Shown: positions 8,897 to 18,861, numbered from the stretch's first letter. The stretch: DNA of 64,000 nucleotides from Shewanella gaetbuli (GCF_023284065.1 NZ_JAKIKP010000002.1:124001-188000), one strand, 5' to 3'. Notes: generated by a model not told the origin, from the letters alone. Translations and numbers: made by a program.

Positions 8897-9802
8897 TTAA
8901 AACTTAATCTTAAACGCTAACGCCCCTGCTGCTTGATTACTCATATCTTCAGTTGCGATAGGCTGATTAAGCTCTATCTCGCCACCAAAATAATAGCCTG
9001 CATACGCATTTAAACTCACGCTTTTACTGATAGACCAACCCGCGCGAATAAAACCAACCCACTCTTCAATTTCAATGGTGGTGTTGTCATTTTCAATTAA
9101 GAAGCGTTCCGTGCGACGAGAAGTACCTACCCCAAAGTTCCAATCTTTTGATAACTGGTAACTGAGTTCTAGACCCGCTGGGCCACTGAAACCAGCTTCA
9201 AACGGGTTAGCAAGTACCCACTTGTCGTTAATTTGCCATTTAACGGCCAAGTAAGGAATAGTGCGCACTTCCGAAATATCATTTAAATATGCCACCCCAA
9301 AACCCAGCATATTACCTGAGTTAAAGCGATACATGCCTGACACTACAGCGCCGTAACTCTGGGCATTTGAAGAAGAAGCGCTGTTGGCGTAAGCATATTG
9401 TAATTTAGGAGCAAACAAGAACATCCAGTGGTTATCAGGACGGTAAATTAACGACAGACCAGCACTATATTGATTGATAGAGCTCCACGGCACATTTGTG
9501 TTTCGAATCGGGCTCTGTTCATTAACACGCCAACCATAGTCAAGGTTGTTGTAACCCACATTGGCGCCAATCATCCATTGTTTATTAATTGGCATTGAGG
9601 CCGATAACTTGGCATTCCAAACATCACGCTTTAATTGATTTTCACCGACATCCGCTTCTTGTGTTGTTGTACGAGCCACATTGAGTTCAAACGGAGAATA
9701 TTTTGCGGCATACACTGACGAACTAAAACCAATACTGGCAAGGCTCATTAAGATAACAGAGGGGAATGTCTGCTTAATTGATGTTGAAAGCGCGTTTACC
9801 AT
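8897..9802 (-). CDS. Outer-membrane beta-barrel protein, DUF6268-like
   Basis: 301 residues. A long signal sequence ends at SVYA-A (about residue 33). The rest alternates polar and aromatic residues in 10-residue strands (FSGPAGLELSYQLSKDWNFGVGT, WVGFIRAGWSISKSVSLNAYAGYYFGGEIEL) and ends in the C-terminal Phe (FKIKF) that the BAM machinery recognises. The overall pattern fits DUF6268-type barrels, but I name the family from memory. It has its own terminator and a triple 13-bp repeat in its promoter region. Function unknown. Confidence 0.75.
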   Translation of the reverse strand: MVNALSTSIKQTFPSVILMSLASIGFSSSVYAAKYSPFELNVARTTTQEADVGENQLKRDVWNAKLSASMPINKQWMIGANVGYNNLDYGWRVNEQSPIRNTNVPWSSINQYSAGLSLIYRPDNHWMFLFAPKLQYAYANSASSSNAQSYGAVVSGMYRFNSGNMLGFGVAYLNDISEVRTIPYLAVKWQINDKWVLANPFEAGFSGPAGLELSYQLSKDWNFGVGTSRRTERFLIENDNTTIEIEEWVGFIRAGWSISKSVSLNAYAGYYFGGEIELNQPIATEDMSNQAAGALAFKIKF

Positions 9803-9826
9803 TTAACGTCGTCCTTGTAGTGACTT

Positions 9827-9865
9827 ATCGAAGAATAATATCGAAGAATAATATCGAAGAATAAT
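9827..9865. repeat. Three perfect copies of a 13-bp tandem repeat
   Basis: ATCGAAGAATAAT is repeated three times without gaps, about 25 bp upstream of the outer-membrane protein start. It is probably within the leader or promoter of that gene. Confidence 0.9.
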
Positions 9866-9929
9866 AATGTAGTACGATGCATTATCAAATGTAGTTCAAT
9901 ATGATGACATTTTTAATGAATTGATATTG

Positions 9930-10550
9930 TTACAACTTGTGCGCTTTTAAAAACATGGTGGCGGTATCAATTAAATACTGAGGTCGCTTCGCGAATAAAT
10001 CATCAACAGGAATCCCAAGTTCAAGGCGCATTTTTAGCTCTCCAAACAGCATTAACGTAAAACGAACCGCACTATCGTGGGGGTTATCAAAAAAGTATTC
10101 CCCCTGTTGATTAACTTCAGATAAGTACACCTCCAATAGGTGCAGAATATGTTTTGGACCGGCCTCATAAAATAATGCCGAAACGTCAGGGTGGGTGTCA
10201 GCCTGTGCCACACAAGTGGTAAACACAGTGATAGCCTCTTCAGACACAATTAAGTTGCCAAATTGCAGCGCAAATGTTTTCAACGCATCCTCTGGGTTGC
10301 TGCTATCTTCTAATAGGTTTTGAGTTAATTGATGAACAACACACCTTGACTCAATGGCAGCAACAAACAAGTCATCTTTTGAGCCAAAATGCGAGTATAC
10401 CGTTTGCTTAGATACATTGGCGTGTTTAGCAACCTCATCCATACTGGTAGTAGGGAAGCCCTGACTACAAAATAACTCTATGGCAGAGTTCAAAATTTGC
10501 ACTTTTTTCTGCTCACTTTTAGATAAAGTTACATCCATATTAGTGGTCAT
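9930..10550 (-). CDS. TetR/AcrR-family transcriptional regulator
   Basis: 206 residues. Residues about 15-60 form the TetR helix-turn-helix: ILNSAIELFCSQGFPTTSMDEVAKHANVSKQTVYSHFGSKDDLF. The C-terminal ligand-binding half is of the AcrR C-terminal type. It is divergent from an RND adaptor/pump operon, and the gap holds two matching palindromes, so it is most likely the local repressor of the pump and of itself. The inducer is unknown. Confidence 0.88.
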   Translation of the reverse strand: MTTNMDVTLSKSEQKKVQILNSAIELFCSQGFPTTSMDEVAKHANVSKQTVYSHFGSKDDLFVAAIESRCVVHQLTQNLLEDSSNPEDALKTFALQFGNLIVSEEAITVFTTCVAQADTHPDVSALFYEAGPKHILHLLEVYLSEVNQQGEYFFDNPHDSAVRFTLMLFGELKMRLELGIPVDDLFAKRPQYLIDTATMFLKAHKL

Positions 10551-10629
10551 ATATTGTTATCCTTTTGGCATTTTAGCTGTCGCACCAACACCACCAATTA
10601 TTAACTATTAATACTATTTAATCACAAAA

Positions 10630-10645
10630 TAGACTGGACAGTCTA
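10630..10645. promoter_or_regulatory. Predicted TetR operator 1
   Basis: The palindrome TAGACT-GGAC-AGTCTA lies between the divergent TetR and RND genes. It shares both half-sites with the second copy 28 bp away, which strongly suggests binding sites for the neighbouring regulator. Confidence 0.7.
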
Positions 10646-10657
10646 GTTTTACCAACT

Positions 10658-10673
10658 TAGACTAGACAGTCTA
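10658..10673. promoter_or_regulatory. Predicted TetR operator 2
   Basis: The palindrome TAGACT-AGAC-AGTCTA has the same half-sites and the same 4-bp centre length as the first copy. It lies 67 bp before the adaptor ATG, where it could overlap the pump promoter. Confidence 0.7.
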
Positions 10674-10740
10674 GTTTAACATCACGGCTACATTTTGTTG
10701 ACCTAACAAAAACTTTGCAAAACATTTTTGGAGACACCTC

Positions 10741-11913
10741 ATGGAACATAAATCGACTGACATGGTGCTGCGAAAGCTTGTACTTAAAAACAGGATACAT
10801 CGATATATGCAGAGCTTATTAGCTGTTTTGTTATCTATTGTGGTGTTAAGTGGCTGTGGTAGTGAGGTAAAACCACATTCAAACACCGTCAGCTATCAAA
10901 CGGTCTCAACAACTCAATTAGTCGCCTCAACCCATTACCCTCACCTACAAACTTACACCGGTATTATTCGCTCAGCGAATACCACCGGAATTGGTTTTGA
11001 ACTGGCAGGAAAACTCAACAGCATTAATGTTGATAGCGGTGATAGTGTTTTGAAAGGTCAGGCTTTAGCCAGCTTAGATACCCACTTACTTGAAGCTGAA
11101 AAACAGCAACTAGAAGCCAGCTTAAATCAAACACAATCTGACCTAGACTTAGCTAAAAGTACCTTAAAACGTAATCTTGCATTAAAAGACAAAAACTATG
11201 TTTCTGAACAACAACTTGATGAAACAAAACAAAATGTTGCAGGGCTTCAAGCTAACTTTCAGCGCTTAAAAGCCAGTTTGCATGCGACTAACTTAAAGCT
11301 TGAAAAATCAGTTCTGATTGCTCCGTTCAATGGAAAAATTAGCAAGCGTCATCATAACCTCGGTGAAGTGATCGGCTTAGGTAGCCCTGTTTTTACTCTC
11401 ATAGGCCAACAACAGCAGTTAGCTTATATTGGTGTTCCTATTACGGTAGCTCAAGGTTTATCCAATGGTGAGATAGTTAGCATTAAAGTGGGTCAACACA
11501 CCTATAAAGGGAAAATAGCCGGTATCAGTGCAGAAGTTGACGGTATTACACGCACGGTACAATTAAGAATTAGCTTACCTAATGATGCCAATGTATTAAA
11601 TGGTGAAATAGCCTACTTTGAATACTCACAAAATATTGAAATTGCAGGTTTTTGGGTACCAATATCAGCCTTAACAGATGGCCTAAGAGGCCTATGGAAT
11701 GTTTATGTGTTGAGCAACAACCCGCAAGCAAATGACCCAAGCTTATATAAAGTTGAACGCCGTGATGTTGAAATCATTTATACCAATCAAGACCAAGCTT
11801 ACATTAAAGGCGCCATTAATGCTGACGACACCTTAGTGGTTGAAGGATTACATAAACTGGTAGTCGGTCAGGTAGTTAAGCCGCAACAAACCAGCAATGT
11901 GGTGGCACTATGA
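10741..11913 (+). CDS. RND efflux periplasmic adaptor (membrane fusion) lipoprotein
   Basis: 390 residues. The signal segment MQSLLAVLLSIVVLSGC carries a lipobox (Cys at about residue 39). A GGAG site precedes ATG 10741, but the in-frame ATG at 10807 would give a more normal signal length. The adaptor order is visible: first lipoyl half (GIGFELAGKLNSINVDSGDSVLKGQALASLD), coiled-coil hairpin (about 110-180), second lipoyl half (LIAPFNGKISKRHHNLGEVI), then beta-barrel and membrane-proximal parts. It links the inner-membrane pump encoded next (4-nt overlap) to an outer-membrane channel that is not in this cluster. Likely repressed by the divergent TetR protein. Confidence 0.9.
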   Translation: MEHKSTDMVLRKLVLKNRIHRYMQSLLAVLLSIVVLSGCGSEVKPHSNTVSYQTVSTTQLVASTHYPHLQTYTGIIRSANTTGIGFELAGKLNSINVDSGDSVLKGQALASLDTHLLEAEKQQLEASLNQTQSDLDLAKSTLKRNLALKDKNYVSEQQLDETKQNVAGLQANFQRLKASLHATNLKLEKSVLIAPFNGKISKRHHNLGEVIGLGSPVFTLIGQQQQLAYIGVPITVAQGLSNGEIVSIKVGQHTYKGKIAGISAEVDGITRTVQLRISLPNDANVLNGEIAYFEYSQNIEIAGFWVPISALTDGLRGLWNVYVLSNNPQANDPSLYKVERRDVEIIYTNQDQAYIKGAINADDTLVVEGLHKLVVGQVVKPQQTSNVVAL

Positions 11914-14900
11914 TCAAAGCATTCCTTCAAAATGGTCGTTTAAGCAGTTTATTTATTGCGTTACTTATTGTGGCAGGTTTAGGCGCCATTCAAAGTTTGC
12001 CACGTACAGAAGACCCTCATATCACTAACCGGTTTGCTTCCATTATTACCCATTACCCAGGGGCATCAGCTGAGCGAGTTGAAGCCTTAGTCACTGAAAT
12101 ACTTGAAACACAAATAAGACGTTTAGAAGAAATTAAGCTGATTCAGTCCACTTCTCGTCCCGGCATTTCTGTTATTCAACTGGAACTAAAAGACACCATT
12201 ACAGAAACTGACTCTGTTTGGTCTAGAGCAAGGGATTTACTGGCTGATGCTAAGCCCTTACTACCTGCACAGGCTCAAAATAGCACCTTAGATGATCAAG
12301 TAGGCTACGCCAGCACCGCCATTTTAGGAGTAGTTTGGCAAGATGACAGCCCGGTTAGAGCCGATATCTTAAATCGTTATGCAAAAGAACTAGAAAGCCA
12401 AATTCGTTTATTGTCAGGTACTGATTTTGCCAAACTGTACGGAGCTCCAGAAGAAGAAATTCTGGTTGAGCTTGATGGTAATAAAATCAGCCAACTTAAA
12501 CTTACACCAGGTAGCATTGCCCAAATTCTCACTAATGCTGACAGCAAAGTGTCTGCGGGTGAAATTAATAATAATCAATTTAAAGCCTTAGTAGAGGTTT
12601 CTGGTGAGCTTGATTCACAAAGCCGGATTCGAAAAGTGCCTTTAAAAATTGATGACTATGGTCAAATTATCCGCTTGGGTGATGTGGCTACCATCAAACG
12701 TCAAGCTAAAACGCCGGCCAATAGCGTTGCCTTAATCGATAGCCAACAAGGGGTGTTGATTGGTGCCACCATGTTAGAAAGCCATCGTGTGGATCAATGG
12801 CAACAAAACATTGTTAACACGCTTGACGAGTTTTCTCAAAATTTACCCGCCAACATTGAAGTGAAGTGGCTGTTTAATCAACAAGACTATACCAGTGTTC
12901 GTTTGGGTGACTTGGTTATCAATCTATTTCAAGGCTTTGTGATTATTGTTAGTGTATTAATGCTGACCCTAGGGTTACGCAATGCCTTAATTGTGGCGTT
13001 ATCATTACCCTTAACCGCTCTGTTTACTTTAGCCTGCATGAAATATACCGGCTTGCCTATTCACCAAATGTCAGTAACAGGCTTAGTGGTGGCACTAGGT
13101 ATCATGGTCGACAATGCCATTGTCATTGTTGACGCCATAGCCCAGCGCCGCCAGCAGGGGATGACCAAGTTACAAGCGGTAAGTAAAACACTGCATCATT
13201 TATGGCTACCATTGGCAGGTTCAACAATTACCACCATGCTAGCTTTTGCCCCTATTGTGTTAATGCCAGGGGCGGCCGGTGAATTTGTTGGTGGCATCGC
13301 CATTTCGGTGATGTTTGCTCTACTGGGCTCATATATTATTTCACATACGTTGATTGCGGGTCTTGCAGGCCGTTTTAGCCGCAGCGAAAAAAATAGTGCA
13401 TGGTATCAACAAGGCATGGCCTTCCCTCGCCTAGCCAAAACATTTCAATACAGCCTGCGAATTGCGCTCAATAAGCCTTTTCTGACTGCATTAGTGGTGG
13501 GTATTTTACCTGTCAGTGGCTTTATCGCCTCTGGGCAGATGACCGAGCAATTTTTCCCGCCCTCTGACAGAGATATGTTTCAAATTGAGGTTCACTTGGC
13601 GTCTCAAGTCAGTTTAGAAAACACCCAGCATCAAGTGGAAATGATCGATAAAAAGCTGCAACAAATTGCAGATATTGAAAGTGTAACTTGGGTTATAGGT
13701 GGCAATACGCCTTCGTTTTATTACAACCTAACCCAGCGTCAGCAAGGCTCAACTAACTATGCACAAGCCATGGTTAAAGCCAGCAACTTTGAAACGGCTA
13801 ATAAATTGATTCCACAATTACAGCAATCACTTGATGTGGCGTTTCCACAGGCACAAATATTAGTCAGAAAACTTGAACAAGGCCCCCCTTTCAACGCTCC
13901 AGTAGAGTTATTAGTTTATGGGCCAAATCTTGATACCTTAAAAGCCATTGGTGATGAAGTAAGAGCGTTACTCATGGCAACACCAGATGTTATTCATACT
14001 CGAGCAACACTGTCACCCGGTGCACCTAAACTGTGGCTACAGGTTAATGAAGATGCCAGTTTAATGAGTGGACTCAGTTTGACGGATATCGCCAACCAAG
14101 TACAAATGGCAACAACGGGCATTATTGGTGGCAGTATTTTAGAACAAACCGAAACCCTGCCCATTAGAGTAAGACTTGGCGACACCAGCCGCGAGCAAGC
14201 TACCCGCTTAGCGGAAATTAATTTAGTGTCCGCTAATGGCACAGGTATTCCATTATCGGCATTGTCATATAACCAAGTCAGTGTGAGCCGAGGGGCTATT
14301 CCCCGTCGAAACGGCGAACGAGTTAACACCATTGAAGCCTATATCACCAGTGGCGTACTGCCTGCGCAAGTGCTGAATGACGTCACCCAGCGTTTAGATG
14401 AAATCAATTTACCTTCGGGATATCACATTGAGGTGGGTGGAGAAAGTGCCAAAAGAAATGAAGCCGTCGGCAATTTATTATCTAATATCGTGGTTGTAGT
14501 GACCTTGTTATTGGCCACGGTTGTGTTGTCATTTAACTCATTCCGATTAACCGGCATTATTTTATTAAGTGCAATGCAGTCTGCGGGTCTTGGCTTATTA
14601 GCGGTATTTGTGTTTGGCTACCCTTTTGGGTTTACAGTGATCATCGGATTATTAGGGTTAATGGGGCTAGCGATTAATGCCGCCATTGTTATATTAGCTG
14701 AATTAGAAGATTTACCCGAGGCGCGCCAAGGTAATGTTAATTTGATTATCGATACAGTGAGTAGTTGTGGCAGACATATAGGCTCAACAACAGTAACGAC
14801 CATTGGCGGCTTTTTACCCCTGATCATAGCAGGTGGCGGCTTTTGGCCTCCCTTTGCAATCGCCATAGCTGGCGGAACCCTACTGACCACTATGCTGTCG

Positions 14901-14963
14901 TTAATTTGGGTACCGGTGATGTATCACTTGTTGATGAAGTCTAATACTAATCGTAATCAATAA
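11910..14963 (+). CDS. RND efflux transporter permease subunit
   Basis: 1017 residues, normal for the AcrB-type superfamily. It has an N-terminal TM (SLFIALLIVAGLGAIQSL), a porter domain with HYPGASAERVEALVTEILE, TM2-TM6 with VALGIMVDNAIVIVDA, a second periplasmic domain, and a C-terminal TM bundle (GLLGLMGLAINAAIVILAELE). In TM4 the usual Asp-Asp pair is Asp-Asn (VDNAIV), as in many RND pumps outside the AcrB core group; proton coupling then relies on one Asp. The start overlaps the adaptor stop (ATGA). No outer-membrane channel gene follows, so TolC may be shared. Substrate unknown. Confidence 0.92.
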   Translation: MIKAFLQNGRLSSLFIALLIVAGLGAIQSLPRTEDPHITNRFASIITHYPGASAERVEALVTEILETQIRRLEEIKLIQSTSRPGISVIQLELKDTITETDSVWSRARDLLADAKPLLPAQAQNSTLDDQVGYASTAILGVVWQDDSPVRADILNRYAKELESQIRLLSGTDFAKLYGAPEEEILVELDGNKISQLKLTPGSIAQILTNADSKVSAGEINNNQFKALVEVSGELDSQSRIRKVPLKIDDYGQIIRLGDVATIKRQAKTPANSVALIDSQQGVLIGATMLESHRVDQWQQNIVNTLDEFSQNLPANIEVKWLFNQQDYTSVRLGDLVINLFQGFVIIVSVLMLTLGLRNALIVALSLPLTALFTLACMKYTGLPIHQMSVTGLVVALGIMVDNAIVIVDAIAQRRQQGMTKLQAVSKTLHHLWLPLAGSTITTMLAFAPIVLMPGAAGEFVGGIAISVMFALLGSYIISHTLIAGLAGRFSRSEKNSAWYQQGMAFPRLAKTFQYSLRIALNKPFLTALVVGILPVSGFIASGQMTEQFFPPSDRDMFQIEVHLASQVSLENTQHQVEMIDKKLQQIADIESVTWVIGGNTPSFYYNLTQRQQGSTNYAQAMVKASNFETANKLIPQLQQSLDVAFPQAQILVRKLEQGPPFNAPVELLVYGPNLDTLKAIGDEVRALLMATPDVIHTRATLSPGAPKLWLQVNEDASLMSGLSLTDIANQVQMATTGIIGGSILEQTETLPIRVRLGDTSREQATRLAEINLVSANGTGIPLSALSYNQVSVSRGAIPRRNGERVNTIEAYITSGVLPAQVLNDVTQRLDEINLPSGYHIEVGGESAKRNEAVGNLLSNIVVVVTLLLATVVLSFNSFRLTGIILLSAMQSAGLGLLAVFVFGYPFGFTVIIGLLGLMGLAINAAIVILAELEDLPEARQGNVNLIIDTVSSCGRHIGSTTVTTIGGFLPLIIAGGGFWPPFAIAIAGGTLLTTMLSLIWVPVMYHLLMKSNTNRNQ

Positions 14964-15039
14964 CTGCCCAGCTATTTATCGTGATTGGTATAAAGCCTGT
15001 GTTACGGCATAAACTCTGTTTATCTAACAATAAAGATAA

Positions 15040-15067
15040 AAAAACCCGCTGATATCAGCGGGTTTTT
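15040..15067. terminator. Bidirectional terminator between RND operon and cydABX
   Basis: The perfect stem AACCCGCTGA/TCAGCGGGTT has almost no loop and is flanked by A and T runs. It can end both the RND operon (plus) and cydX (minus). Confidence 0.85.
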
Positions 15068-15095
15068 CATTGTCGATTATAGATACTTAAATAGG

Positions 15096-15209
15096 TTAGC
15101 TTTCGCTATCGCTACGATCCATATTCTCGGTGTTTTCTAACCACAGTGCATTAATAATGCCGAAAGAGCACGCTAGTAATACACCTAAAATCCACGCAAA
15201 ATACCACAT
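15096..15209 (-). CDS. cydX: CydX, small subunit of cytochrome bd oxidase
   Basis: A 37-residue ORF found by hand translation; it begins MWYFAWILGVLLACSFGIIN and continues with ALWLE. This single-TM start with W-F-A-W-I-L-G and the downstream LE matches the CydX signature. CydX stabilises the haem environment of the CydAB quinol oxidase in the inner membrane. The start is 15 nt downstream of the cydB stop, the same spacing as between cydA and cydB, and the bidirectional terminator follows. Easily missed by gene callers because of its size. Confidence 0.95.
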   Translation of the reverse strand: MWYFAWILGVLLACSFGIINALWLENTENMDRSDSES

Positions 15210-15224
15210 AGATGAATGCTCCTA

Positions 15225-16364
15225 TTAATAAAGTGAAGTTTTGTTGTCTTCAATATGCTTGCGGTTTAAACGACCAAACATTTTGAAGTAAGTCCAAATG
15301 GTATAACTTAATACCGTTGGAACAAACACGATGGCAGCAAAGGTCATCACTTCTAAAGTCATTTCACTTGCTGTGGCATCCCACATTGTTAAGCTCACAT
15401 TAGGCTCTAAAGATGAAGGCATAACGAATGGGAACATTGCTGCACCACAAGTTAAAATTACGCCTGCAACGGCTAACGAGCTAAACAAGAATGCAAAACC
15501 ACTGCGGTTAAAGCGACTGGCTAAAATAGCCAATACAGGCATAGCTAAACCTAACGCAGGGAACAGCATTGTAAAAGGATACTTGTCGTAGTTAGCTAAC
15601 CATGCACCCGCTTCAATGGCTACTGTTTTAGTGGTTGGGTTAGATGGGCCTGCTGTATCAATGACTGAAGTAACCACATAACCATCAATACCGTTAGCAA
15701 GCCAAACACCTGCTGCAGCAAATAATACCACTAGCAATGCACCACAAATTTGCGTCATGTTGGCAGCACGTACACGTAACTCACCTTCAGTCTTCATTTG
15801 TAACCATGCAGCACCTTGCATCATGATCATGCTGACACACACTAAACCAGCAAGTAGTCCGAATGGATTCAACAAGCCAAATAAACCACCGTGGTAAGTC
15901 GCACGTAAAAACTCATCAAAGTTAAACGGTACGCCTTGTAGCAAGTTACCAAATGCCACACCGATGATTAACGGAGGAACAAAACCGCCCACAAATAGTG
16001 CCCAGTCCCAAGACTTACGCCATTTTGGATCTTCAATTTTCGAACGATAATCAAAGCCAACTGGACGCAAGAACAATGCAAACAATACCAACATCATGGC
16101 CACATAAAAGCCCGAGAACGATACTGCATATACCATAGGCCATGCTGCAAATAACGCACCACCGGCGGTGATTAACCAAACTTGGTTACCGTCCCAATGC
16201 GGCGCAATGGTGTTAATCATAATACGGCGTTCAGTGTCGTCTTTACCAATAATTGGTAATAACGCACCTACACCCATATCAAAGCCGTCGGTGATGGCAA
16301 AGCCAACAAACAGCACACCAATTAATGCCCACCAGATAAATCTTAATACTTCATAATCAAACAT
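15225..16364 (-). CDS. cydB: Cytochrome bd ubiquinol oxidase subunit II
   Basis: 379 residues, the usual length. The start MFDYEVLRFIWWALIGVLFVGFAITDGFDMGVGALLP is the CydB signature (GFAITDGFDMG), and PHWDGNQVWLITAGGALFAAWP follows. About eight TM helices are visible. With CydA and CydX it forms the high-affinity quinol:oxygen oxidoreductase used at low oxygen. It lies 15 nt after cydA. Confidence 0.97.
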   Translation of the reverse strand: MFDYEVLRFIWWALIGVLFVGFAITDGFDMGVGALLPIIGKDDTERRIMINTIAPHWDGNQVWLITAGGALFAAWPMVYAVSFSGFYVAMMLVLFALFLRPVGFDYRSKIEDPKWRKSWDWALFVGGFVPPLIIGVAFGNLLQGVPFNFDEFLRATYHGGLFGLLNPFGLLAGLVCVSMIMMQGAAWLQMKTEGELRVRAANMTQICGALLVVLFAAAGVWLANGIDGYVVTSVIDTAGPSNPTTKTVAIEAGAWLANYDKYPFTMLFPALGLAMPVLAILASRFNRSGFAFLFSSLAVAGVILTCGAAMFPFVMPSSLEPNVSLTMWDATASEMTLEVMTFAAIVFVPTVLSYTIWTYFKMFGRLNRKHIEDNKTSLY

Positions 16365-16379
16365 AGTTAGGTCCTCTGA

Positions 16380-17936
16380 TTAAGCATCTTGGTTTTCAAA
16401 ATGGTAGCGTCCGGTCTTCATACTACTAGGGCCAAGACGGGCATATTTGAACATTAAGAACATTTCAATAACCAGTAATACTGAGTAGAACAAGGTAATC
16501 GAAATAATACTAAACCATAAGTCAGACGTTGTTAGACTTGAAGCTGACATAAAGGTCGGTAGCACTTCAGAAATCGTCCATGGTTGACGACCATACTCTG
16601 CCACAAACCAACCACATTCAATGGCAATCCACGGTAATGGTAAGCCATACAGTGCCGCTTTAAGCACCCACTTTTTCTCTGCAATCTTATGGCGAGTACT
16701 TTGCCAGAATGCTGCAGCAAAGATGATTAGCATTAACACACCACAAGCAACCATCACACGGAAAGACCAGAATAGAGGCGCTACATTCGGAATAGAATCT
16801 TTAGCAGCTGCTTTAATTTGCTCTTCTGTCGCATCAACAACATTTTCAGTGTAACGCTTCAATAATAAGCCGTAACCTAAGTCACCTTTGGCTAACTCAA
16901 AATCTGCACGAAGTTGAGGGTCGTCATTACCAGCACGTAATTGTTCTAATAATGAATAAGCAATCATACCGTTACGAATACGAATCTCATGCTCGTCAAC
17001 TAAGTCGATAATACCTGTTACTTGCTCGTCAAATGAACGTGTAGCAATAATACCCATTACATATGGAATCTTAATGGCTAAGTCTGTTTCCATGGTTTCT
17101 TGATTTGGGAAACCAAAGGCTGTAAATGCTGCTGGAGCAGGCTCAGTGTGCCACTCAGCTTCAATTGCCGCTAACTTAACGCGCTGTACTTCACCTACTT
17201 CATAGCCTGACTCATCACCTAATACCATTACTGATAAAATAGCCGCCATACCAAAACTTGCTGCAATAGCAAACGAGCGACGTGCAAACGGTAAATCACG
17301 ACCTTTTAGGATGTAGTAAGAACTAATGGCTAGAACAAACATTGCACCAGCTACGTAACCAGAAGCCACAGTATGAACAAACTTAACCTGAGCAACTGGG
17401 TTGAAAATAACTTCAGCAAAGCTGGTCATTTCCATACGCATGGTTTCATAGTTGAATACCGCACCTACTGGGTTTTGCATCCAACCGTTAGCAACTAAGA
17501 TCCATAATGCAGACATATTAGACCCTAGGGCAACTAACCAAGTTACCGCTAAATGCTGACGTTTGCTGAATCGATCCCAACCAAAGAAGAACATACCGAC
17601 TAAGGTAGATTCTAAGAAGAACGCCATTAGGCCTTCAATAGCCAGTGGTGCACCAAAAATATCTCCCACATAATGTGAGAAATAAGACCAGTTAGTACCA
17701 AACTGGAATTCCATTGCTAAACCGGTGGTCACACCCAGTGCAAAGTTAATCCCGAATAACTTACCCCAGAATTTAGTCATATCTTTATAGATCTGTTTAT
17801 CAGTCATCACATAAAGCGATTCCATGATAGCCAGAATAAAGGCTAAACCTAGCGTTAGTGGAACAAATAAAAAGTGGTACATGGCTGTCAGCGCAAACTG
17901 CAAACGCGATAGCTCAACAACCTCTTCGATAATCAT
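16380..17936 (-). CDS. cydA: Cytochrome bd ubiquinol oxidase subunit I
   Basis: 518 residues. The N-terminus [24 protein letters not shown] holds the haem b595 ligand His (residue 21). [14 protein letters not shown] holds the second His, and the long periplasmic quinol loop between TM6 and TM7 (about residues 250-385, with [13 protein letters not shown]) is of the E. coli-like long type. [13 protein letters not shown] near the C-terminus is conserved. The enzyme oxidises quinol and reduces oxygen to water without pumping protons. First gene of cydABX; a 770-bp gene-free region lies upstream. Confidence 0.97.
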   Translation of the reverse strand: MIIEEVVELSRLQFALTAMYHFLFVPLTLGLAFILAIMESLYVMTDKQIYKDMTKFWGKLFGINFALGVTTGLAMEFQFGTNWSYFSHYVGDIFGAPLAIEGLMAFFLESTLVGMFFFGWDRFSKRQHLAVTWLVALGSNMSALWILVANGWMQNPVGAVFNYETMRMEMTSFAEVIFNPVAQVKFVHTVASGYVAGAMFVLAISSYYILKGRDLPFARRSFAIAASFGMAAILSVMVLGDESGYEVGEVQRVKLAAIEAEWHTEPAPAAFTAFGFPNQETMETDLAIKIPYVMGIIATRSFDEQVTGIIDLVDEHEIRIRNGMIAYSLLEQLRAGNDDPQLRADFELAKGDLGYGLLLKRYTENVVDATEEQIKAAAKDSIPNVAPLFWSFRVMVACGVLMLIIFAAAFWQSTRHKIAEKKWVLKAALYGLPLPWIAIECGWFVAEYGRQPWTISEVLPTFMSASSLTTSDLWFSIISITLFYSVLLVIEMFLMFKYARLGPSSMKTGRYHFENQDA

Positions 17937-18707
17937 TGGCGACTCCTTACTTCAGTACAACCAAATACCTAAAGGCAACATTTTTGTTGCCATAAAATGG
18001 GGTTTACGTATTTATTTACATACTTTCAATTTACGTTAGCTATATATGTTGCAAAATAGTTAATCATGAAATTGTTAGCATAAATATGCTTTGTATATTT
18101 TTTGAGCCAGCAAAGCATAACACTTGTTGCCATGTCTCGCTTTTCTCAAAAACTTGATCTTGCTCACCATATCCATTCGATGTATAAATTTAATTCTGAA
18201 TATCAGCAACTTATAAATCAAATAAATATAAATACTCTCATTTTATACCACTGAAATTTGAGGTGAATCAATCAAAGCGGCAGCTTTAAATGGGTTTTGA
18301 GTAGGTGCGCATATTACCACGCAAGGAATATTGACAACTGGACACTAAAGTGATAGGTGTTTTTTAAAATAAAGTAACAACCTTTAATTTATCGCAACTT
18401 AGTCAATAAAAGTGAATAAAGATGCCAAAAAAGCAATCTAACTACATTAACCAATACTTATTTTATTAAACAAAAAAAGACCAAACCCTTTATAAACAAC
18501 ACTTTATACAAGCTGTAACGACAATGAAAACCAATATCCATTAGAAAAACTAATCCTAACTATCATTTTTACTAGTTTGAAGTCTTTATTATTCCCTCGT
18601 ATCATACCCACATTAAGAAAACGAGCAGCATATGCCAGGGAATCGTTATCTTAAATTTGAGATGATTTTTGTTAATTAAATGACCTGATTTGTAGAGAGA
18701 TGTTGCC
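17937..18707. other. Gene-free region upstream of cydA and of a small plus-strand ORF
   Basis: AT-rich, with no ORF I can support. It must hold the cydA promoter (minus). GTTAATC at 18059 followed by TTGTTAGC at 18072 loosely resembles an ArcA-type direct repeat, expected upstream of cyd genes, but the spacing is not exact. An ORF of about 40 codons starting at 18132 lacks a ribosome site. The right part should hold the promoter of the 26-codon ORF. Confidence 0.4.
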
Positions 18708-18788
18708 ATGACTAAAGTATTCGAAAACGTTGTTAACTTATACAAGCGCGCTTTTGTTGAAATGTACACAGCAAAAGAGTTTAAATAA
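18708..18788 (+). CDS. Candidate 26-residue small protein with its own terminator
   Basis: ATG 18708 opens 26 codons ending in TAA; the peptide starts MTKVFENVVNLYKR and ends AKEFK. GAGAGA lies about 9 nt upstream as a weak ribosome site. The sequence could form one amphipathic helix (hydrophobic V, F, V, L, Y, F on one face). A strong plus-strand terminator begins 43 nt after the stop, so a short plus-strand transcript clearly exists here. It may be a small-protein gene, a small RNA, or both. I do not recognise the peptide. Confidence 0.5.
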   Translation: MTKVFENVVNLYKRAFVEMYTAKEFK

Positions 18789-18830
18789 CTCAGCACGCAC
18801 AGTTTGATGTTTTGTTAGCGCAAAACAGGA

Positions 18831-18861
18831 AAGCCCCAAGCCAAAAGCTTGGGGCTTTTTT
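18831..18861 (+). terminator. Rho-independent terminator after the 26-codon ORF
   Basis: AAGCCCCAAG and CTTGGGGCTT form a 10-bp stem with a 7-nt loop, followed by TTTT on the plus strand. Confidence 0.88.

Noticed and set aside
18132..18254. 40-codon plus-strand frame upstream of cydA
   Set aside because: No ribosome site and no terminator; length is within chance for AT-rich DNA.
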